The notes below the pieces were generated by a model. That model had not been told where the DNA came from, made no database searches, and saw only the letters and a program-made list of their open reading frames with translations. A stretch of 64,000 nt of DNA from contig JAAYPO010000037.1 of the NCBI GenBank assembly GCA_012519745.1, forward strand, positions 1 to 64,000, in the 5' to 3' direction. Of this stretch, positions 44,460 to 53,018 are shown in pieces (position 1 is the stretch's first letter; each line of letters begins with the position of its first letter). Made by a program: the position numbers and the translations under genes. The stretch is from Clostridiaceae bacterium (lineage in GTDB: Bacteria; Bacillota; Clostridia; Acetivibrionales; DTU013).

Positions 44460-45743
44460 ATGGAACAAATAATTATGGATAAAAAGGAAAGAGCGTTGCT
44501 GGTGGGAGTTAATCTGAACAATGACCCGGATTTCCACAAATCTATGGAGGAACTGAAAAACCTTGCGGAAGCCTGTGAACTGGAAGTGGCGGGCCGGACG
44601 GAGCAAAACCTGAAGTCGGTGAACAACGCTTATTATATCGGCACAGGGAAGGTGAAGGAGCTTGCTGCGCTCATTGATGCCATGGAGGCAGATGTGGCTG
44701 TATTTGACAATGAGCTGACACCAATACAGCTCAGGAACCTGGAGAGAGCCCTGGAATGCAGAATACTCGACAGGACCTCTCTCATTCTTGATATATTTGC
44801 CCAGAGGGCAAAAACAAAGGAAGCCGCACTCCAGGTCGAGACTGCCAGGCTGCAGTACATGCTGCCAAGACTCGTTGGTATGAATACGGCAATGGACAGG
44901 CAGGTGGGAGGCGGAGGCATTGGGACCCTAAACAGAGGTCTTGGTGAAAAGAAGCTGGTGCTGGACCGCAGAAGGATAGAGAAGAGGATCACCGATCTGA
45001 AACGTGAGCTTGACCTGATAGAAAAGGACCGTCAGACTCAGCGGAAGTTGAGGAAAGAGTCAGGACTGCCAAGGGTAGCCCTGGTCGGCTATACTAATGC
45101 CGGGAAATCAACGCTGATGAATGCGATGGTGGAGCTTTCAGGAAAGCCCGATCTCAAAAAGGTGCTGGAGAAGGATATGCTGTTTGCCACCCTCGAGACC
45201 TCGGTGCGAAGCATCGTGCTGCCTGATAACAAGGAGTTCCTTTTATCGGACACAGTTGGCTTTGTCGGCAGGCTGCCCCACAATCTGGTAAAGGCATTCC
45301 GGACCACCCTCCAGGAAGTAAGGGAGGCGGATCTGCTGCTGCATGTGGTGGACATTTCGGACACTGAGTATGAGCGCCAGATCGAGGTTACGAATGACAC
45401 CCTCAGGCAGATCGGAGCTGCAGGGATACCCGCCATATATGTATATAATAAAGCAGATATGGCAGGCATTGACATACCCTTTGTCAGAAATGATGATAAA
45501 AGCATCTGTATTTCAGCAAAGGAAAGGACAGGCCTTAAGGAACTCATAGAGTTGATAAGCAGGCACGTGTTCAAAGACTACGTGGATTGTGTGATGCTGA
45601 TACCTTATGAGCTTGGAGGAGTGGTGTCGTATTTCAGACAGAATGCGACTGTCAAGGAAATACTCTATGAAAGCAGCGGCACCAGACTGTCATTAGAATG
45701 TACCGAGGCTGACTACAAGCGTTATAGGCAGTATGTGGTGTAA
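44460..45743 (+). CDS. hflX: GTPase HflX
   Basis: Ribosome-binding GTPase that splits stalled ribosomes under stress. It has the HflX N-terminal domain (AYYIGTGKVKELAAL, DNELTPIQLRNLE), the glycine-rich linker QVGGGGIGTLNRGLGEKKL, then G1 GYTNAGKST, G3 DTVGFVGRLPH and G4 NKAD. Length is 427 residues from the ATG at 44460, which has AAGGAGAA upstream. The frame is open to 44361, but that start is unsupported. A bidirectional terminator follows. Confidence 0.95.
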   Translation: MEQIIMDKKERALLVGVNLNNDPDFHKSMEELKNLAEACELEVAGRTEQNLKSVNNAYYIGTGKVKELAALIDAMEADVAVFDNELTPIQLRNLERALECRILDRTSLILDIFAQRAKTKEAALQVETARLQYMLPRLVGMNTAMDRQVGGGGIGTLNRGLGEKKLVLDRRRIEKRITDLKRELDLIEKDRQTQRKLRKESGLPRVALVGYTNAGKSTLMNAMVELSGKPDLKKVLEKDMLFATLETSVRSIVLPDNKEFLLSDTVGFVGRLPHNLVKAFRTTLQEVREADLLLHVVDISDTEYERQIEVTNDTLRQIGAAGIPAIYVYNKADMAGIDIPFVRNDDKSICISAKERTGLKELIELISRHVFKDYVDCVMLIPYELGGVVSYFRQNATVKEILYESSGTRLSLECTEADYKRYRQYVV

Positions 45744-45756
45744 TAGCCCGGAGATG

Positions 45757-45794
45757 TTAAAAAGCTGTCCCAGAAGGTATGGGGCAGCTTTTTT
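45757..45794. terminator. Bidirectional terminator between hflX and cysK
   Basis: AAAAAGCTGTCCC (about 45759-45771) pairs with GGGGCAGCTTTTTT (45781-45794), leaving an A-run on one side and a T-run on the other, so it can serve both convergent genes. Confidence 0.9.
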
Positions 45795-45809
45795 GCCGTG
45801 GGCACAGGA

Positions 45810-46712
45810 TCAAATGAGAGAGGTGCTGAAATACCTTTCGACCCTGTCAGGAAGAACGGTAACGATCCTCTTCTCCAGACCGTATTTTTGAGCAGCCTTT
45901 ATTGAGGCCCACACGTTTGCACCGGAAGATGTGCCCACCAGGATACCCTGTACCCTTGCAAGGTCTCTTGCTGTGTTTACGGCATCATCATCGGTGACCT
46001 CTATGACCTCATCCACCAGGCTCACATCAAGCACTGCCGGTACAAATCCGTCGCCGATCCCTTGTATTTTATGCAGTCCGGGTTCATGGCCAAGAAGGGC
46101 TGAGACATTCTTGGGTTCAACTGCGATGACCTTTGCATCCGGGTTATTTTCCTTGAGGCATTTGCCTACACCGCCCAGAGTACCGCCGCTTCCCAGACCA
46201 GACACGAATATGTCCACATTGCGGTCCATCTGCTCCCATATTTCTGCGGCTGTAGTAAGGTAATGGATCTTCGGATTGTTGGGGTTTTCGAATTGCTGTG
46301 GTATGAAGATATCGGGATCTTTCGCCTTCCTTCGCTCCACCTCTGCCACTGAGCCGCCGATGCTCTCTTGTTCCTTTGTCAGCACAAGCTCGGCGCCAAG
46401 GGCTCTTATTATCTTTTTTCTCTCCTCGCTCATGTTTTCAGGCATTACTATCACTACCCTATAGCCCTTTTGCACGCCTACCAGCGCGATACCTATGCCC
46501 GTATTGCCGGAGGTCGGTTCCATGATGGTCATGCCTGGCTTTAGCAGACCCTGGGCCTCAGCCTGCTCCAGCATGTATTTTGCCACCCTGTCCTTGATAC
46601 TGCCGCCGGGGTTCAGGTACTCGGCTTTGGCAAAAATATTAAGACCGGTAAGTTTTTTCAGGCTCAGCATAGGCGTATTGCCGATCAAATCGAGAATATT
46701 GTCAGTTGTCAT
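45810..46712 (-). CDS. cysK: Cysteine synthase A
   Basis: PLP enzyme that makes cysteine from O-acetylserine and sulfide. The PLP Lys lies in NPGGSIKDRVAKYM, the substrate loop in EPTSGNTGIGIALV, and the phosphate-binding loop in SGLGSGGTLGGVGK. Length of 300 residues is normal. GGGGC lies before the ATG. It is a single-gene unit, with no serine acetyltransferase nearby. No T-box or SAM-type leader was recognised upstream. Confidence 0.95.
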   Translation of the reverse strand: MTTDNILDLIGNTPMLSLKKLTGLNIFAKAEYLNPGGSIKDRVAKYMLEQAEAQGLLKPGMTIMEPTSGNTGIGIALVGVQKGYRVVIVMPENMSEERKKIIRALGAELVLTKEQESIGGSVAEVERRKAKDPDIFIPQQFENPNNPKIHYLTTAAEIWEQMDRNVDIFVSGLGSGGTLGGVGKCLKENNPDAKVIAVEPKNVSALLGHEPGLHKIQGIGDGFVPAVLDVSLVDEVIEVTDDDAVNTARDLARVQGILVGTSSGANVWASIKAAQKYGLEKRIVTVLPDRVERYFSTSLI

Positions 46713-46857
46713 CTCATTGCCCCTTATTCGATATAAGTATTTTTCTATAAATATAGTATCCTATTTCATCATATTTTCAAATAGAAATCTTGCTGGTGAA
46801 AAAATAATCACCATAAAAAAACCATGAAATTTGTTGAACTTTTGTGCCCCTGTGTAA

Positions 46858-46886
46858 TTGACGCTTTTAGTCCAATATGTTATTGT
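46858..46886 (+). promoter_or_regulatory. Putative promoter of the DUF1846 gene
   Basis: TTGACG (46858-46863), a 17-bp spacer, TATTGT (46881-46886). The start would fall near 46893, just before the GTTGCGGGCATAT repeat. Confidence 0.55.
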
Positions 46887-46906
46887 GGGTAAGGAAATAA
46901 TAAACG

Positions 46907-46930
46907 AGTTGCGGGCATATACCTGCCACG
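46907..46930 (+). repeat. GTTGCGGGCATAT repeat, upstream copy
   Basis: GTTGCGGGCATAT followed by ACCTGCCACGACTAT. It shares its sequence with 48560-48582 on the far side of the DUF1846 gene and can fold as a short stem (GCGGG facing CCTGC). Confidence 0.6.
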
Positions 46931-46967
46931 ACTATTTCCTGGCTACTTTAGTGATTTATGGGAGTGT

Positions 46968-48455
46968 ATGATGAACAGGATAGGATTTGATAATGATCAG
47001 TACCTTCGTCTGCAGTCACAGAAAATTCTTGACCGTATAGCATATTTCGGCGGCAAGCTGTATCTGGAATTCGGCGGCAAGCTCTTTGACGATTATCATG
47101 CGTCAAGGGTGCTGCCCGGCTTCAAACCGGACAGCAAGGTAAAGATGCTGATGAAGCTCAGGGATCAGGCTGAGATCGTAATTACAATAAGCGCCGATGA
47201 TATAGAGAAAAACAAGCGGAGAGGGGATCTGGGGATCACATACGACCTGGATGTCCTTCGTCTGATAGATGCCTTCCGTGAGATAGGGCTCTATGTGGGA
47301 AGTGTTGTAATAACACATTACAGATCCCAGTTTGCTGCGGACCAGTTCCAAAAAAGGCTCATGAACCTTGGTATCAAAGTGTACAGGCATTACCCCATAC
47401 CCGACTATCCGGCCAATATCCCGTTGATAGTAAGTGATGACGGATATGGCAAAAATGATTACATAGAAACATCAAGATCACTTATAATCATAACTGCTCC
47501 GGGACCCGGAAGCGGAAAGATGGCAACATGCCTATCGCAGATATATCATGATCATAAACGCGGCATACGGGCGGGATACGCAAAATTTGAGACCTTCCCC
47601 GTATGGAACCTTCCGCTGAAGCATCCGGTGAATCTGGCATATGAAGCTGCCACCACCGATCTCAACGATGTCAATATGATCGATCCGTTCCACCTGGAAG
47701 CATATGGGATAACATCAGTGAACTACAACAGGGATATTGAGATTTTCCCTGTCCTAAATGCGATTTTCGAGAGAATAGAAGGAAAATCGCCCTACAAAAG
47801 TCCAACAGATATGGGAGTCAACATGGCCGGATTATGTATTACAGATGATGATGAAGTATGCAAAGCCTCCGAGCAGGAGGTCATCCGCAGATATTACAAT
47901 ACAAGGTGCGCACAGCGCCAGGGTATGGCCGACAAGGCTGAAGTATACAGACTGGAGCTGCTGATGAAGCAGCTTGGCATATCTCCCGCGGACCGACCTG
48001 TGGTCGAGGCGGCAATCAACCGTGCAGAATCGACAGGCGGACCTGCTGTCGCGCTGCAGTTGAGCGACGGCCGTATTGTGACAGGAAAGACCACACCTTT
48101 GCTTGGTGCATCAGCTGCACTGCTGCTGAATTCATTAAAGGAGCTTGGAGGCATCCATCATGATATGCACTTGATATCTCCGATCATAATAGAGCCAATA
48201 CAGGCTCTGAAGGTCAATCATATGGGCAACCACAACCCACGTCTCCATACGGATGAAATACTTATAGCCCTATCCATATGCGCGGCGACAAATCCGACAG
48301 CAGCCCTTGCGATGGAGCAGCTGCCAAAGCTTCGGGGGTGTGAAGCCCATTCGTCTGTGATATTGTCCCGGGTCGACGAAAATGTGTTCCACAAGCTGGG
48401 AGTCAATGTGACCTGCGAACCTCAATACCAGACTAAAAAGCTTTACCATAAGTGA
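46968..48455 (+). CDS. DUF1846 domain-containing protein
   Basis: Protein of 495 residues (or 494 from the next ATG) of the DUF1846 family. It opens with RIGFDNDQYLRLQSQKILDR and contains IITAPGPGSGKMATCLSQIY, a P-loop-like motif, then YAKFETFPVWNLPLKHPVNL. Family members are common in fermentative Gram-positives and have structures but no settled function. GGGAGTG lies before the start. The gene is flanked by copies of a 13-bp exact repeat in its leader and trailer. Confidence 0.92.
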   Translation: MMNRIGFDNDQYLRLQSQKILDRIAYFGGKLYLEFGGKLFDDYHASRVLPGFKPDSKVKMLMKLRDQAEIVITISADDIEKNKRRGDLGITYDLDVLRLIDAFREIGLYVGSVVITHYRSQFAADQFQKRLMNLGIKVYRHYPIPDYPANIPLIVSDDGYGKNDYIETSRSLIIITAPGPGSGKMATCLSQIYHDHKRGIRAGYAKFETFPVWNLPLKHPVNLAYEAATTDLNDVNMIDPFHLEAYGITSVNYNRDIEIFPVLNAIFERIEGKSPYKSPTDMGVNMAGLCITDDDEVCKASEQEVIRRYYNTRCAQRQGMADKAEVYRLELLMKQLGISPADRPVVEAAINRAESTGGPAVALQLSDGRIVTGKTTPLLGASAALLLNSLKELGGIHHDMHLISPIIIEPIQALKVNHMGNHNPRLHTDEILIALSICAATNPTAALAMEQLPKLRGCEAHSSVILSRVDENVFHKLGVNVTCEPQYQTKKLYHK

Positions 48456-48478
48456 TTCTATAATGTGGGGATGATGGG

Positions 48479-48548
48479 CCCCCGCCACGCTGCTTTATGT
48501 ATTTTCAGCCGTCAGGCTTAAAAACGCTTGGCGGCGGGTAATGATTCG
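48479..48548 (+). terminator. GC-rich hairpin after the DUF1846 gene
   Basis: CCCCCGCCACGC (48479-48490) pairs with GCTTGGCGGCGGG (48536-48548), with one bulge and one mismatch. No T-run follows, so it may be a stabilising 3' hairpin instead of a classical terminator. Confidence 0.5.
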
Positions 48549-48559
48549 TCAAAAGTAAC

Positions 48560-48582
48560 GTTGCGGGCATATCTCCTGCACG
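48560..48582 (+). repeat. GTTGCGGGCATAT repeat, downstream copy
   Basis: GTTGCGGGCATAT is identical to 46908-46920, followed by CTCCTGCACGATTAT, which differs from the upstream copy at a few positions. Confidence 0.6.
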
Positions 48583-48950
48583 ATTATCATCTGATTAAAA
48601 AAAGCTGGATGGACAAAAAAACAATTGTTGTGGCAGAAATTTGAACGAAACTGAATTACAAGGTACTTTTTGGCTACATAAAATCTCAATCAAATGCATT
48701 ATCCGGCTCGATACAGATAAAGTGAGACAAGTTAGCCTGCAAGAGTTGATTTTTTGTACACCTAGGTCTCTATTTCTCTGGGAAATATGAGAACAGGAGT
48801 CTGTTGGGCACCAACCCAATTTATACCGAAGCCCTGTGCTATAAAGCAGCAGATAGCGGATGTGCAGTTTTGCTATGCCTTGTTGATGTTTTTTTGGAAA
48901 TCCGATAGTATAATATATAGGTAATGTAGAATGAGAAGGCTGGTTTTCAT

Positions 48951-49541
48951 ATGTCGTTAGATAAATACAAAATCAAGATTAAAAAAGGTTCTGAGAAGAT
49001 ATGCGGCGACGCTCCACAGTATTCGATCACATATAAAAGCAACCTGAAAAATGCCAGCAGCATAAGTCATGAAATACTATCGGCTTTTATTGGCAGCAAT
49101 GATGTGATAATTGAAATCAATTCTGACATGAACGGACCAGAGCAAAACCAAAATGACCCGGTGGCTGCATTTTTGGATAAAACCGGTACATTTGATCTGG
49201 CTTACAGGAAGAAAAAAGTTTTGTCTGAAAAGGGCAAAACTGTGCTGGGTTTTGCTATAGGCTCAAAAAAACAGGCGTGCGAAGCATTGATATATGTACC
49301 CAACAGTGTATGGCACCACCCTGATATGAAGAAATGCCTTCCCCTATACGGTGCCAAATATTACCTGACTGATGAGATCACTGATGCTCCGGCGAAGCTG
49401 AATGAGATCGCAGGGATGAGTGAAGAAGACAGGGTAGAAGCTTTCGGGATAATGATCTTTGATCTGGCGATATACGGTCAGATGGGTGTATTGACAAAAG
49501 CTCTGTCCATGGATGAAATAAAAGAAATGCTGGGATCATAG
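48951..49541 (+). CDS. Protein of unknown function
   Basis: I do not recognise this 196-residue protein. It has a Lys-rich start (MSLDKYKIKIKKGSEKICG), no signal peptide or membrane helix, a middle GKTVLGFAIGSKKQACEALIY that looks like a beta-alpha unit, and a helical C-terminus ending ALSMDEIKEMLGS. The codon pattern is like that of its neighbours. The ribosome binding site is weak. It converges on the DEAD-box helicase gene, 61 bp away. A soluble cytoplasmic protein is the most that can be said. Confidence 0.7.
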   Translation: MSLDKYKIKIKKGSEKICGDAPQYSITYKSNLKNASSISHEILSAFIGSNDVIIEINSDMNGPEQNQNDPVAAFLDKTGTFDLAYRKKKVLSEKGKTVLGFAIGSKKQACEALIYVPNSVWHHPDMKKCLPLYGAKYYLTDEITDAPAKLNEIAGMSEEDRVEAFGIMIFDLAIYGQMGVLTKALSMDEIKEMLGS

Positions 49542-49602
49542 GCGGTCACGATCCACAGCATTCCAGTGATGTTAATTTCAAGTCCGATTTCTTCTATAAA
49601 AT

Positions 49603-51342
49603 CTATCTGCCGAATAATTTTTCTGATATACGGCGCAGCAAGCCTTTCTTTTCAGAGGTCTTTTGCTGATCAGCTCCGGCAGGTCTTTGTGTTATGTCGG
49701 GACTGCTGGTCTTTTTATTGTCTGCCGCAGAATACGGTTTTTTGTTATCTGCCGCTGAGTAAGGCCTGTTTGAGCGGCCTGGCTGTCTTTGTGCATTGTT
49801 GTCCCTCTGACGGGCAGGGGCATTGGCAGCTCTGTTTTGGCCCGACGGCCTTCCTCCGGTCTTCGCACTTTGCTGCTGACGGTTTCTGGTATCTTTCTGC
49901 ATGTTCCCTTGTTTTCTGACGGGATCAGTCGATACTTTTCGCACCTGATCATCTGTACGCTCAGACCTGGCGGGACGAGTATCCTTTGTTTCTGCCGGTC
50001 TATTCCTGTATGGCGGCCTGCTGTCGCGTTCGGCGCCCCTGCGGTCACTTCCGCTGCCCTGGCCCCGGGGGCCGCTGCGGTTACGATCACGGCTGCGGCT
50101 ATTGCTGCTGCCTTTCGGCCGCCTAGGTGCCCGTGATTCATCAGTTGTCTTGGCCGCATTTTTCTTCTTCCATTCATCTATTTCTGCTTTGTGTTCTGCC
50201 AGGGACTCGTCTGTGGGCAGCTCGGATTCTTCTATCATTACTCCGATGTGCTCTTCTATGTCATAAAGACTCATTATATCATCAACGCTGACGATGGATA
50301 TCGCACGGCCTTCATGGCCTGCTCTGCCGGTCCGGCCTATCCTGTGCACGTAACTGTCTCTCTCTACCGGCACATCATAGTTGATGACCAGCGATAATTC
50401 CTCGATATGGATACCGCGTGCTGCTACATCAGTTGCCACCAGCAGACGGAATTCACCCTGCTTGAACTGCTGTATGGTCTTGATCCGTTTTGCCTGCGGT
50501 ATATCGCCGTGCAGAGCCTGACATGCGTAGCCCTTCCTGTTCAAAAAGCTGCGCACCTGGTCCACTGCTATCCTGGTGTTGCAGAATATCATACAGCTTT
50601 CCGGCCTTTCAGCCATAAGCACACGATTGAGCTGGGTGCGCTTCTCGTTTCTCTCGACACGATAATACAACTGGCGGATCGTATCGACGGTTTTTGTTTC
50701 CGACTCTATTTCAATGGTTTCAGGCTCTTTCATGTATCGGGTGCAGATCCTTTTGATCTCATCGGGTATAGTGGCCGAGAAAAGAAGCGTGATCCTGTCC
50801 CGAGGCACCGTGCGGATGATTTTCTCCACCTGATCGATAAAGCCCATGTCAAGCATCCTGTCCGCCTCATCAAGGACCAGGAAGCGTATATGCTTTGTCT
50901 TGAGGTTTCCGTGCTGTATATGATCATATACTCTGCCGGGGGTCCCCGTAACGATGGTCACGCCCCTGTTTAGCGCCTGTATCTCTGCATTCATGCTATG
51001 CTGGCCGTATACAGCGGTTGTCTTGTGGGAGAGATGCTTTGCCATCTGGCGGATATCGCTGTCCACCTGGACGGCAAGCTCACGGGTGGGCGTCAGGATG
51101 AGGCCCTGGGGCCCCTCAGTCTCCGGATCGGTGAGCTGGAGCATGGAAACGCCGAATACTGCCGTTTTGCCGCTGCCGGTCTTGGACATCACTATCATAT
51201 CTTTTTTATCCAGAATATGAGGGATCGCTTTGCTTTGGACTTCTGTGGGTATTTCAAAACCCATATCGCCAAGGGCCTTCAATATGGGAGGTGCTATCCC
51301 GAGTTCATTAAATGTACTGCTTTTGTCAAATGTGTTTTCCAT
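49603..51342 (-). CDS. DEAD-box RNA helicase with long basic tail
   Basis: ATP-dependent RNA helicase of 579 residues. Motifs in order are the Q motif (FNELGIAPPILKALGDMGFE), SKTGSGKTAV, TPGR, VLDEADRMLD, FSATIP, VATDVAARGIH and HRIGRTGRAG. After about residue 400 comes a low-complexity tail of about 175 residues rich in Arg, Ser, Gln, Asn and Pro, with a duplicated PYSAADNKK, ending in an amphipathic KKGLLRRISEKLFGR. Such tails bind RNA and favour condensates. A TTG at 51345 is also in frame. CsdA/DeaD/CshA-type roles in ribosome assembly or RNA decay are likely. Confidence 0.95.
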   Translation of the reverse strand: MENTFDKSSTFNELGIAPPILKALGDMGFEIPTEVQSKAIPHILDKKDMIVMSKTGSGKTAVFGVSMLQLTDPETEGPQGLILTPTRELAVQVDSDIRQMAKHLSHKTTAVYGQHSMNAEIQALNRGVTIVTGTPGRVYDHIQHGNLKTKHIRFLVLDEADRMLDMGFIDQVEKIIRTVPRDRITLLFSATIPDEIKRICTRYMKEPETIEIESETKTVDTIRQLYYRVERNEKRTQLNRVLMAERPESCMIFCNTRIAVDQVRSFLNRKGYACQALHGDIPQAKRIKTIQQFKQGEFRLLVATDVAARGIHIEELSLVINYDVPVERDSYVHRIGRTGRAGHEGRAISIVSVDDIMSLYDIEEHIGVMIEESELPTDESLAEHKAEIDEWKKKNAAKTTDESRAPRRPKGSSNSRSRDRNRSGPRGQGSGSDRRGAERDSRPPYRNRPAETKDTRPARSERTDDQVRKVSTDPVRKQGNMQKDTRNRQQQSAKTGGRPSGQNRAANAPARQRDNNAQRQPGRSNRPYSAADNKKPYSAADNKKTSSPDITQRPAGADQQKTSEKKGLLRRISEKLFGR

Positions 51343-51373
51343 CAATATCTTCTTTCATTATCGAATTTTTTTC

Positions 51374-51382
51374 ATTATAGCA
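51374..51382 (-). promoter_or_regulatory. Extended -10 promoter of the DEAD-box helicase
   Basis: On the minus strand TGCTATAAT, a TGn-extended perfect -10, 32 bp before the start codon. The -35 region is weak. Confidence 0.5.
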
Positions 51383-51408
51383 CTATTTCATAATTTTTTC
51401 TACTTGAC

Positions 51409-52371
51409 TTATATGGGGAACAACAGCCGTGCCGCATAGATGGCTCCAGAGAGCGTGATGGTGCATAGCAGTGTGGAGAGCAATACGACCTGTGAAGCAA
51501 AATCTGCATGGTTGTCGAACTCGACTGCAATAAGCGCTGTGTTGACGGCGGTAGGGACCCCTGAGGAAATCAGGACGACCTGGGCGACGAGCCCCTCCAG
51601 CGACAGGAGTTTTATCAGTGCCAGAGCTGCTAAAGGACCGCCGACAAGCCGGAACAGCACTGACAGCAAAACGCCGTGCTTGAGCGAGTTGAATCTGGTC
51701 CGTGAGATCTGTACTCCCAGGGTCAGCAGCGCCACTGCCACCAGTGCGTTTCTAAGGTATTCCAGCGCCGGCCAGAAGGGAAGTGTTGTCAAATCAAAGG
51801 GGACAAGCTTCAGCAAAAAGGCTGAGGGAACAGTATAGATTGTGGGCACCTGGAGTATTTTGCCAATGGTTTCCTTGACACTCAATTTGGCCCGCCCTGC
51901 ATTGAAAAATCCAAGGGAGTTGATGGATATGTTCTGCACCACCAGCATCATTATTTGTGCAGTCAATGCCAGGTCAAGGTAGGGCGTCCTGCCGTCAACT
52001 ATGAAGGGTGGGCTGCTGAACACCAGCGTTATCAAAGGGATGCCGATATTTCCGCTGTTATAGAATGAGACCGAATTGATGAATGCGTATTTTTTTGCCC
52101 TGTCATATTTAAGGATCCTTGAGAGAATGCTTGAAATCGTGAAATTGATCACAAGAAGAATGACGCCAAGCAAAAGGACCTTAAACAGCTCCAGTGGTAT
52201 TGTGGAGGTATACAGATATACAAAAGTGAATATTGGCACCATTGTGTATAGATTGATCTTTGTCAGTGTGTTTATGTCAATGGGGAATTTCCTTGCAATG
52301 ACGAAGCCGACACCGACCAGAATGAATATTGGCAGAATATTATAGGTAAAAATATAGAGCATTATTGGCAT
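51409..52371 (-). CDS. AEC family transporter (auxin efflux carrier fold)
   Basis: Membrane carrier of 320 residues with about ten helices. The helix-break NSVSFYNSGNIGIPLITLVF and the C-terminal GVPTAVNTALIAVEF are characteristic of the AEC family, whose bacterial members move malate, malonate or similar acids. An ATG three codons in is an alternative start. It is on the same strand as the helicase gene, which has its own promoter. The substrate is unknown. Confidence 0.88.
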   Translation of the reverse strand: MPIMLYIFTYNILPIFILVGVGFVIARKFPIDINTLTKINLYTMVPIFTFVYLYTSTIPLELFKVLLLGVILLVINFTISSILSRILKYDRAKKYAFINSVSFYNSGNIGIPLITLVFSSPPFIVDGRTPYLDLALTAQIMMLVVQNISINSLGFFNAGRAKLSVKETIGKILQVPTIYTVPSAFLLKLVPFDLTTLPFWPALEYLRNALVAVALLTLGVQISRTRFNSLKHGVLLSVLFRLVGGPLAALALIKLLSLEGLVAQVVLISSGVPTAVNTALIAVEFDNHADFASQVVLLSTLLCTITLSGAIYAARLLFPI

Positions 52372-52551
52372 AAAAGTATATTATCCTTTACCGGTCCAGT
52401 TATTCAGGTATATTATTTTTATACTATAGCATATCGACGGCGCATTACAAGTCTTCAACCGTATAATCGACACAAGAAAATCATTTGCAGCTTATTTCTG
52501 ATTTATTCTACCCAAGGGATGGTAAAAATGATATAGAAAATACTAAAATAC

Positions 52552-52566
52552 TCATCTGACAGATGA
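52552..52566. promoter_or_regulatory. 15-bp perfect palindrome before the DUF1858 gene
   Basis: TCATCTG-A-CAGATGA lies 21 bp before the start codon at 52588 and ahead of the GAGGTG ribosome binding site. It could be an operator or a short hairpin. Confidence 0.4.
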
Positions 52567-52587
52567 TTATTTTTATGAGGTGATCGT

Positions 52588-52815
52588 ATGGCCAGGAGCA
52601 TAGATATGTCGAAAACCGTATATGAGCTGAGCAGGGACAATGAGGAAATAGTAGAAATCATGAAAGAGCTTGGGTTTGAAAGCATTGCAACGCCGGGGAT
52701 GCTCAATACGGCAGGAAGATTCATGACTATTCCAAAGGGTGCAGCTATGAAAAAGATACCCATGGATAAGATAAAGGAGAAATTCATCAGCAAGGGCTAC
52801 GAGATCATAGAATAG
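52588..52815 (+). CDS. DUF1858 domain protein
   Basis: Small protein of 75 residues made of a single DUF1858 domain: SIDMSKTVYELSRDNEEIVEIM then ELGFESIATPGMLNTAGRFM and PKGAAMKKI. The domain is often fused to or located beside redox and hybrid-cluster proteins in anaerobes, but its role is unsettled. GAGGTG precedes the ATG. It stands alone, about 200 bp before the KAP fusion gene. Confidence 0.85.
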   Translation: MARSIDMSKTVYELSRDNEEIVEIMKELGFESIATPGMLNTAGRFMTIPKGAAMKKIPMDKIKEKFISKGYEIIE

Positions 52816-53018
52816 CTTGTGAACGCAAAGTAGTCTGTAGATAATGACCAAATCGACTTGATGATGAGGAGCACAGGAGCATAAGAGAATGCTCGCTCAC
52901 AGGAGCTTTGAGACAATGGAGGTTTACGGATCTGCTGTGCCCAAAGCAATATTATTGCATATGGACTGATTTCTATAGTACAATTGTATCAACCAATACA
53001 ATAGACGAAAGGTACCCC

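Larger units (their letters stand above)
48456..48950. other. Gene-free region after the DUF1846 gene
   Basis: About 495 bp. It holds a GC-rich hairpin at 48479-48548, the second GTTGCGGGCATAT copy at 48560-48572, and a small TTGGG/CCCAA stem near 48810-48823. A 74-codon minus frame (48595-48819) has no ribosome binding site and odd composition and is not accepted. Nothing else is recognised. Confidence 0.5.

Noticed and set aside
48595-48819. 74-codon minus-strand frame in the spacer after the DUF1846 gene
   Set aside because: No ribosome binding site, unusual Cys/Ser/Phe composition and no similarity that I recognise.
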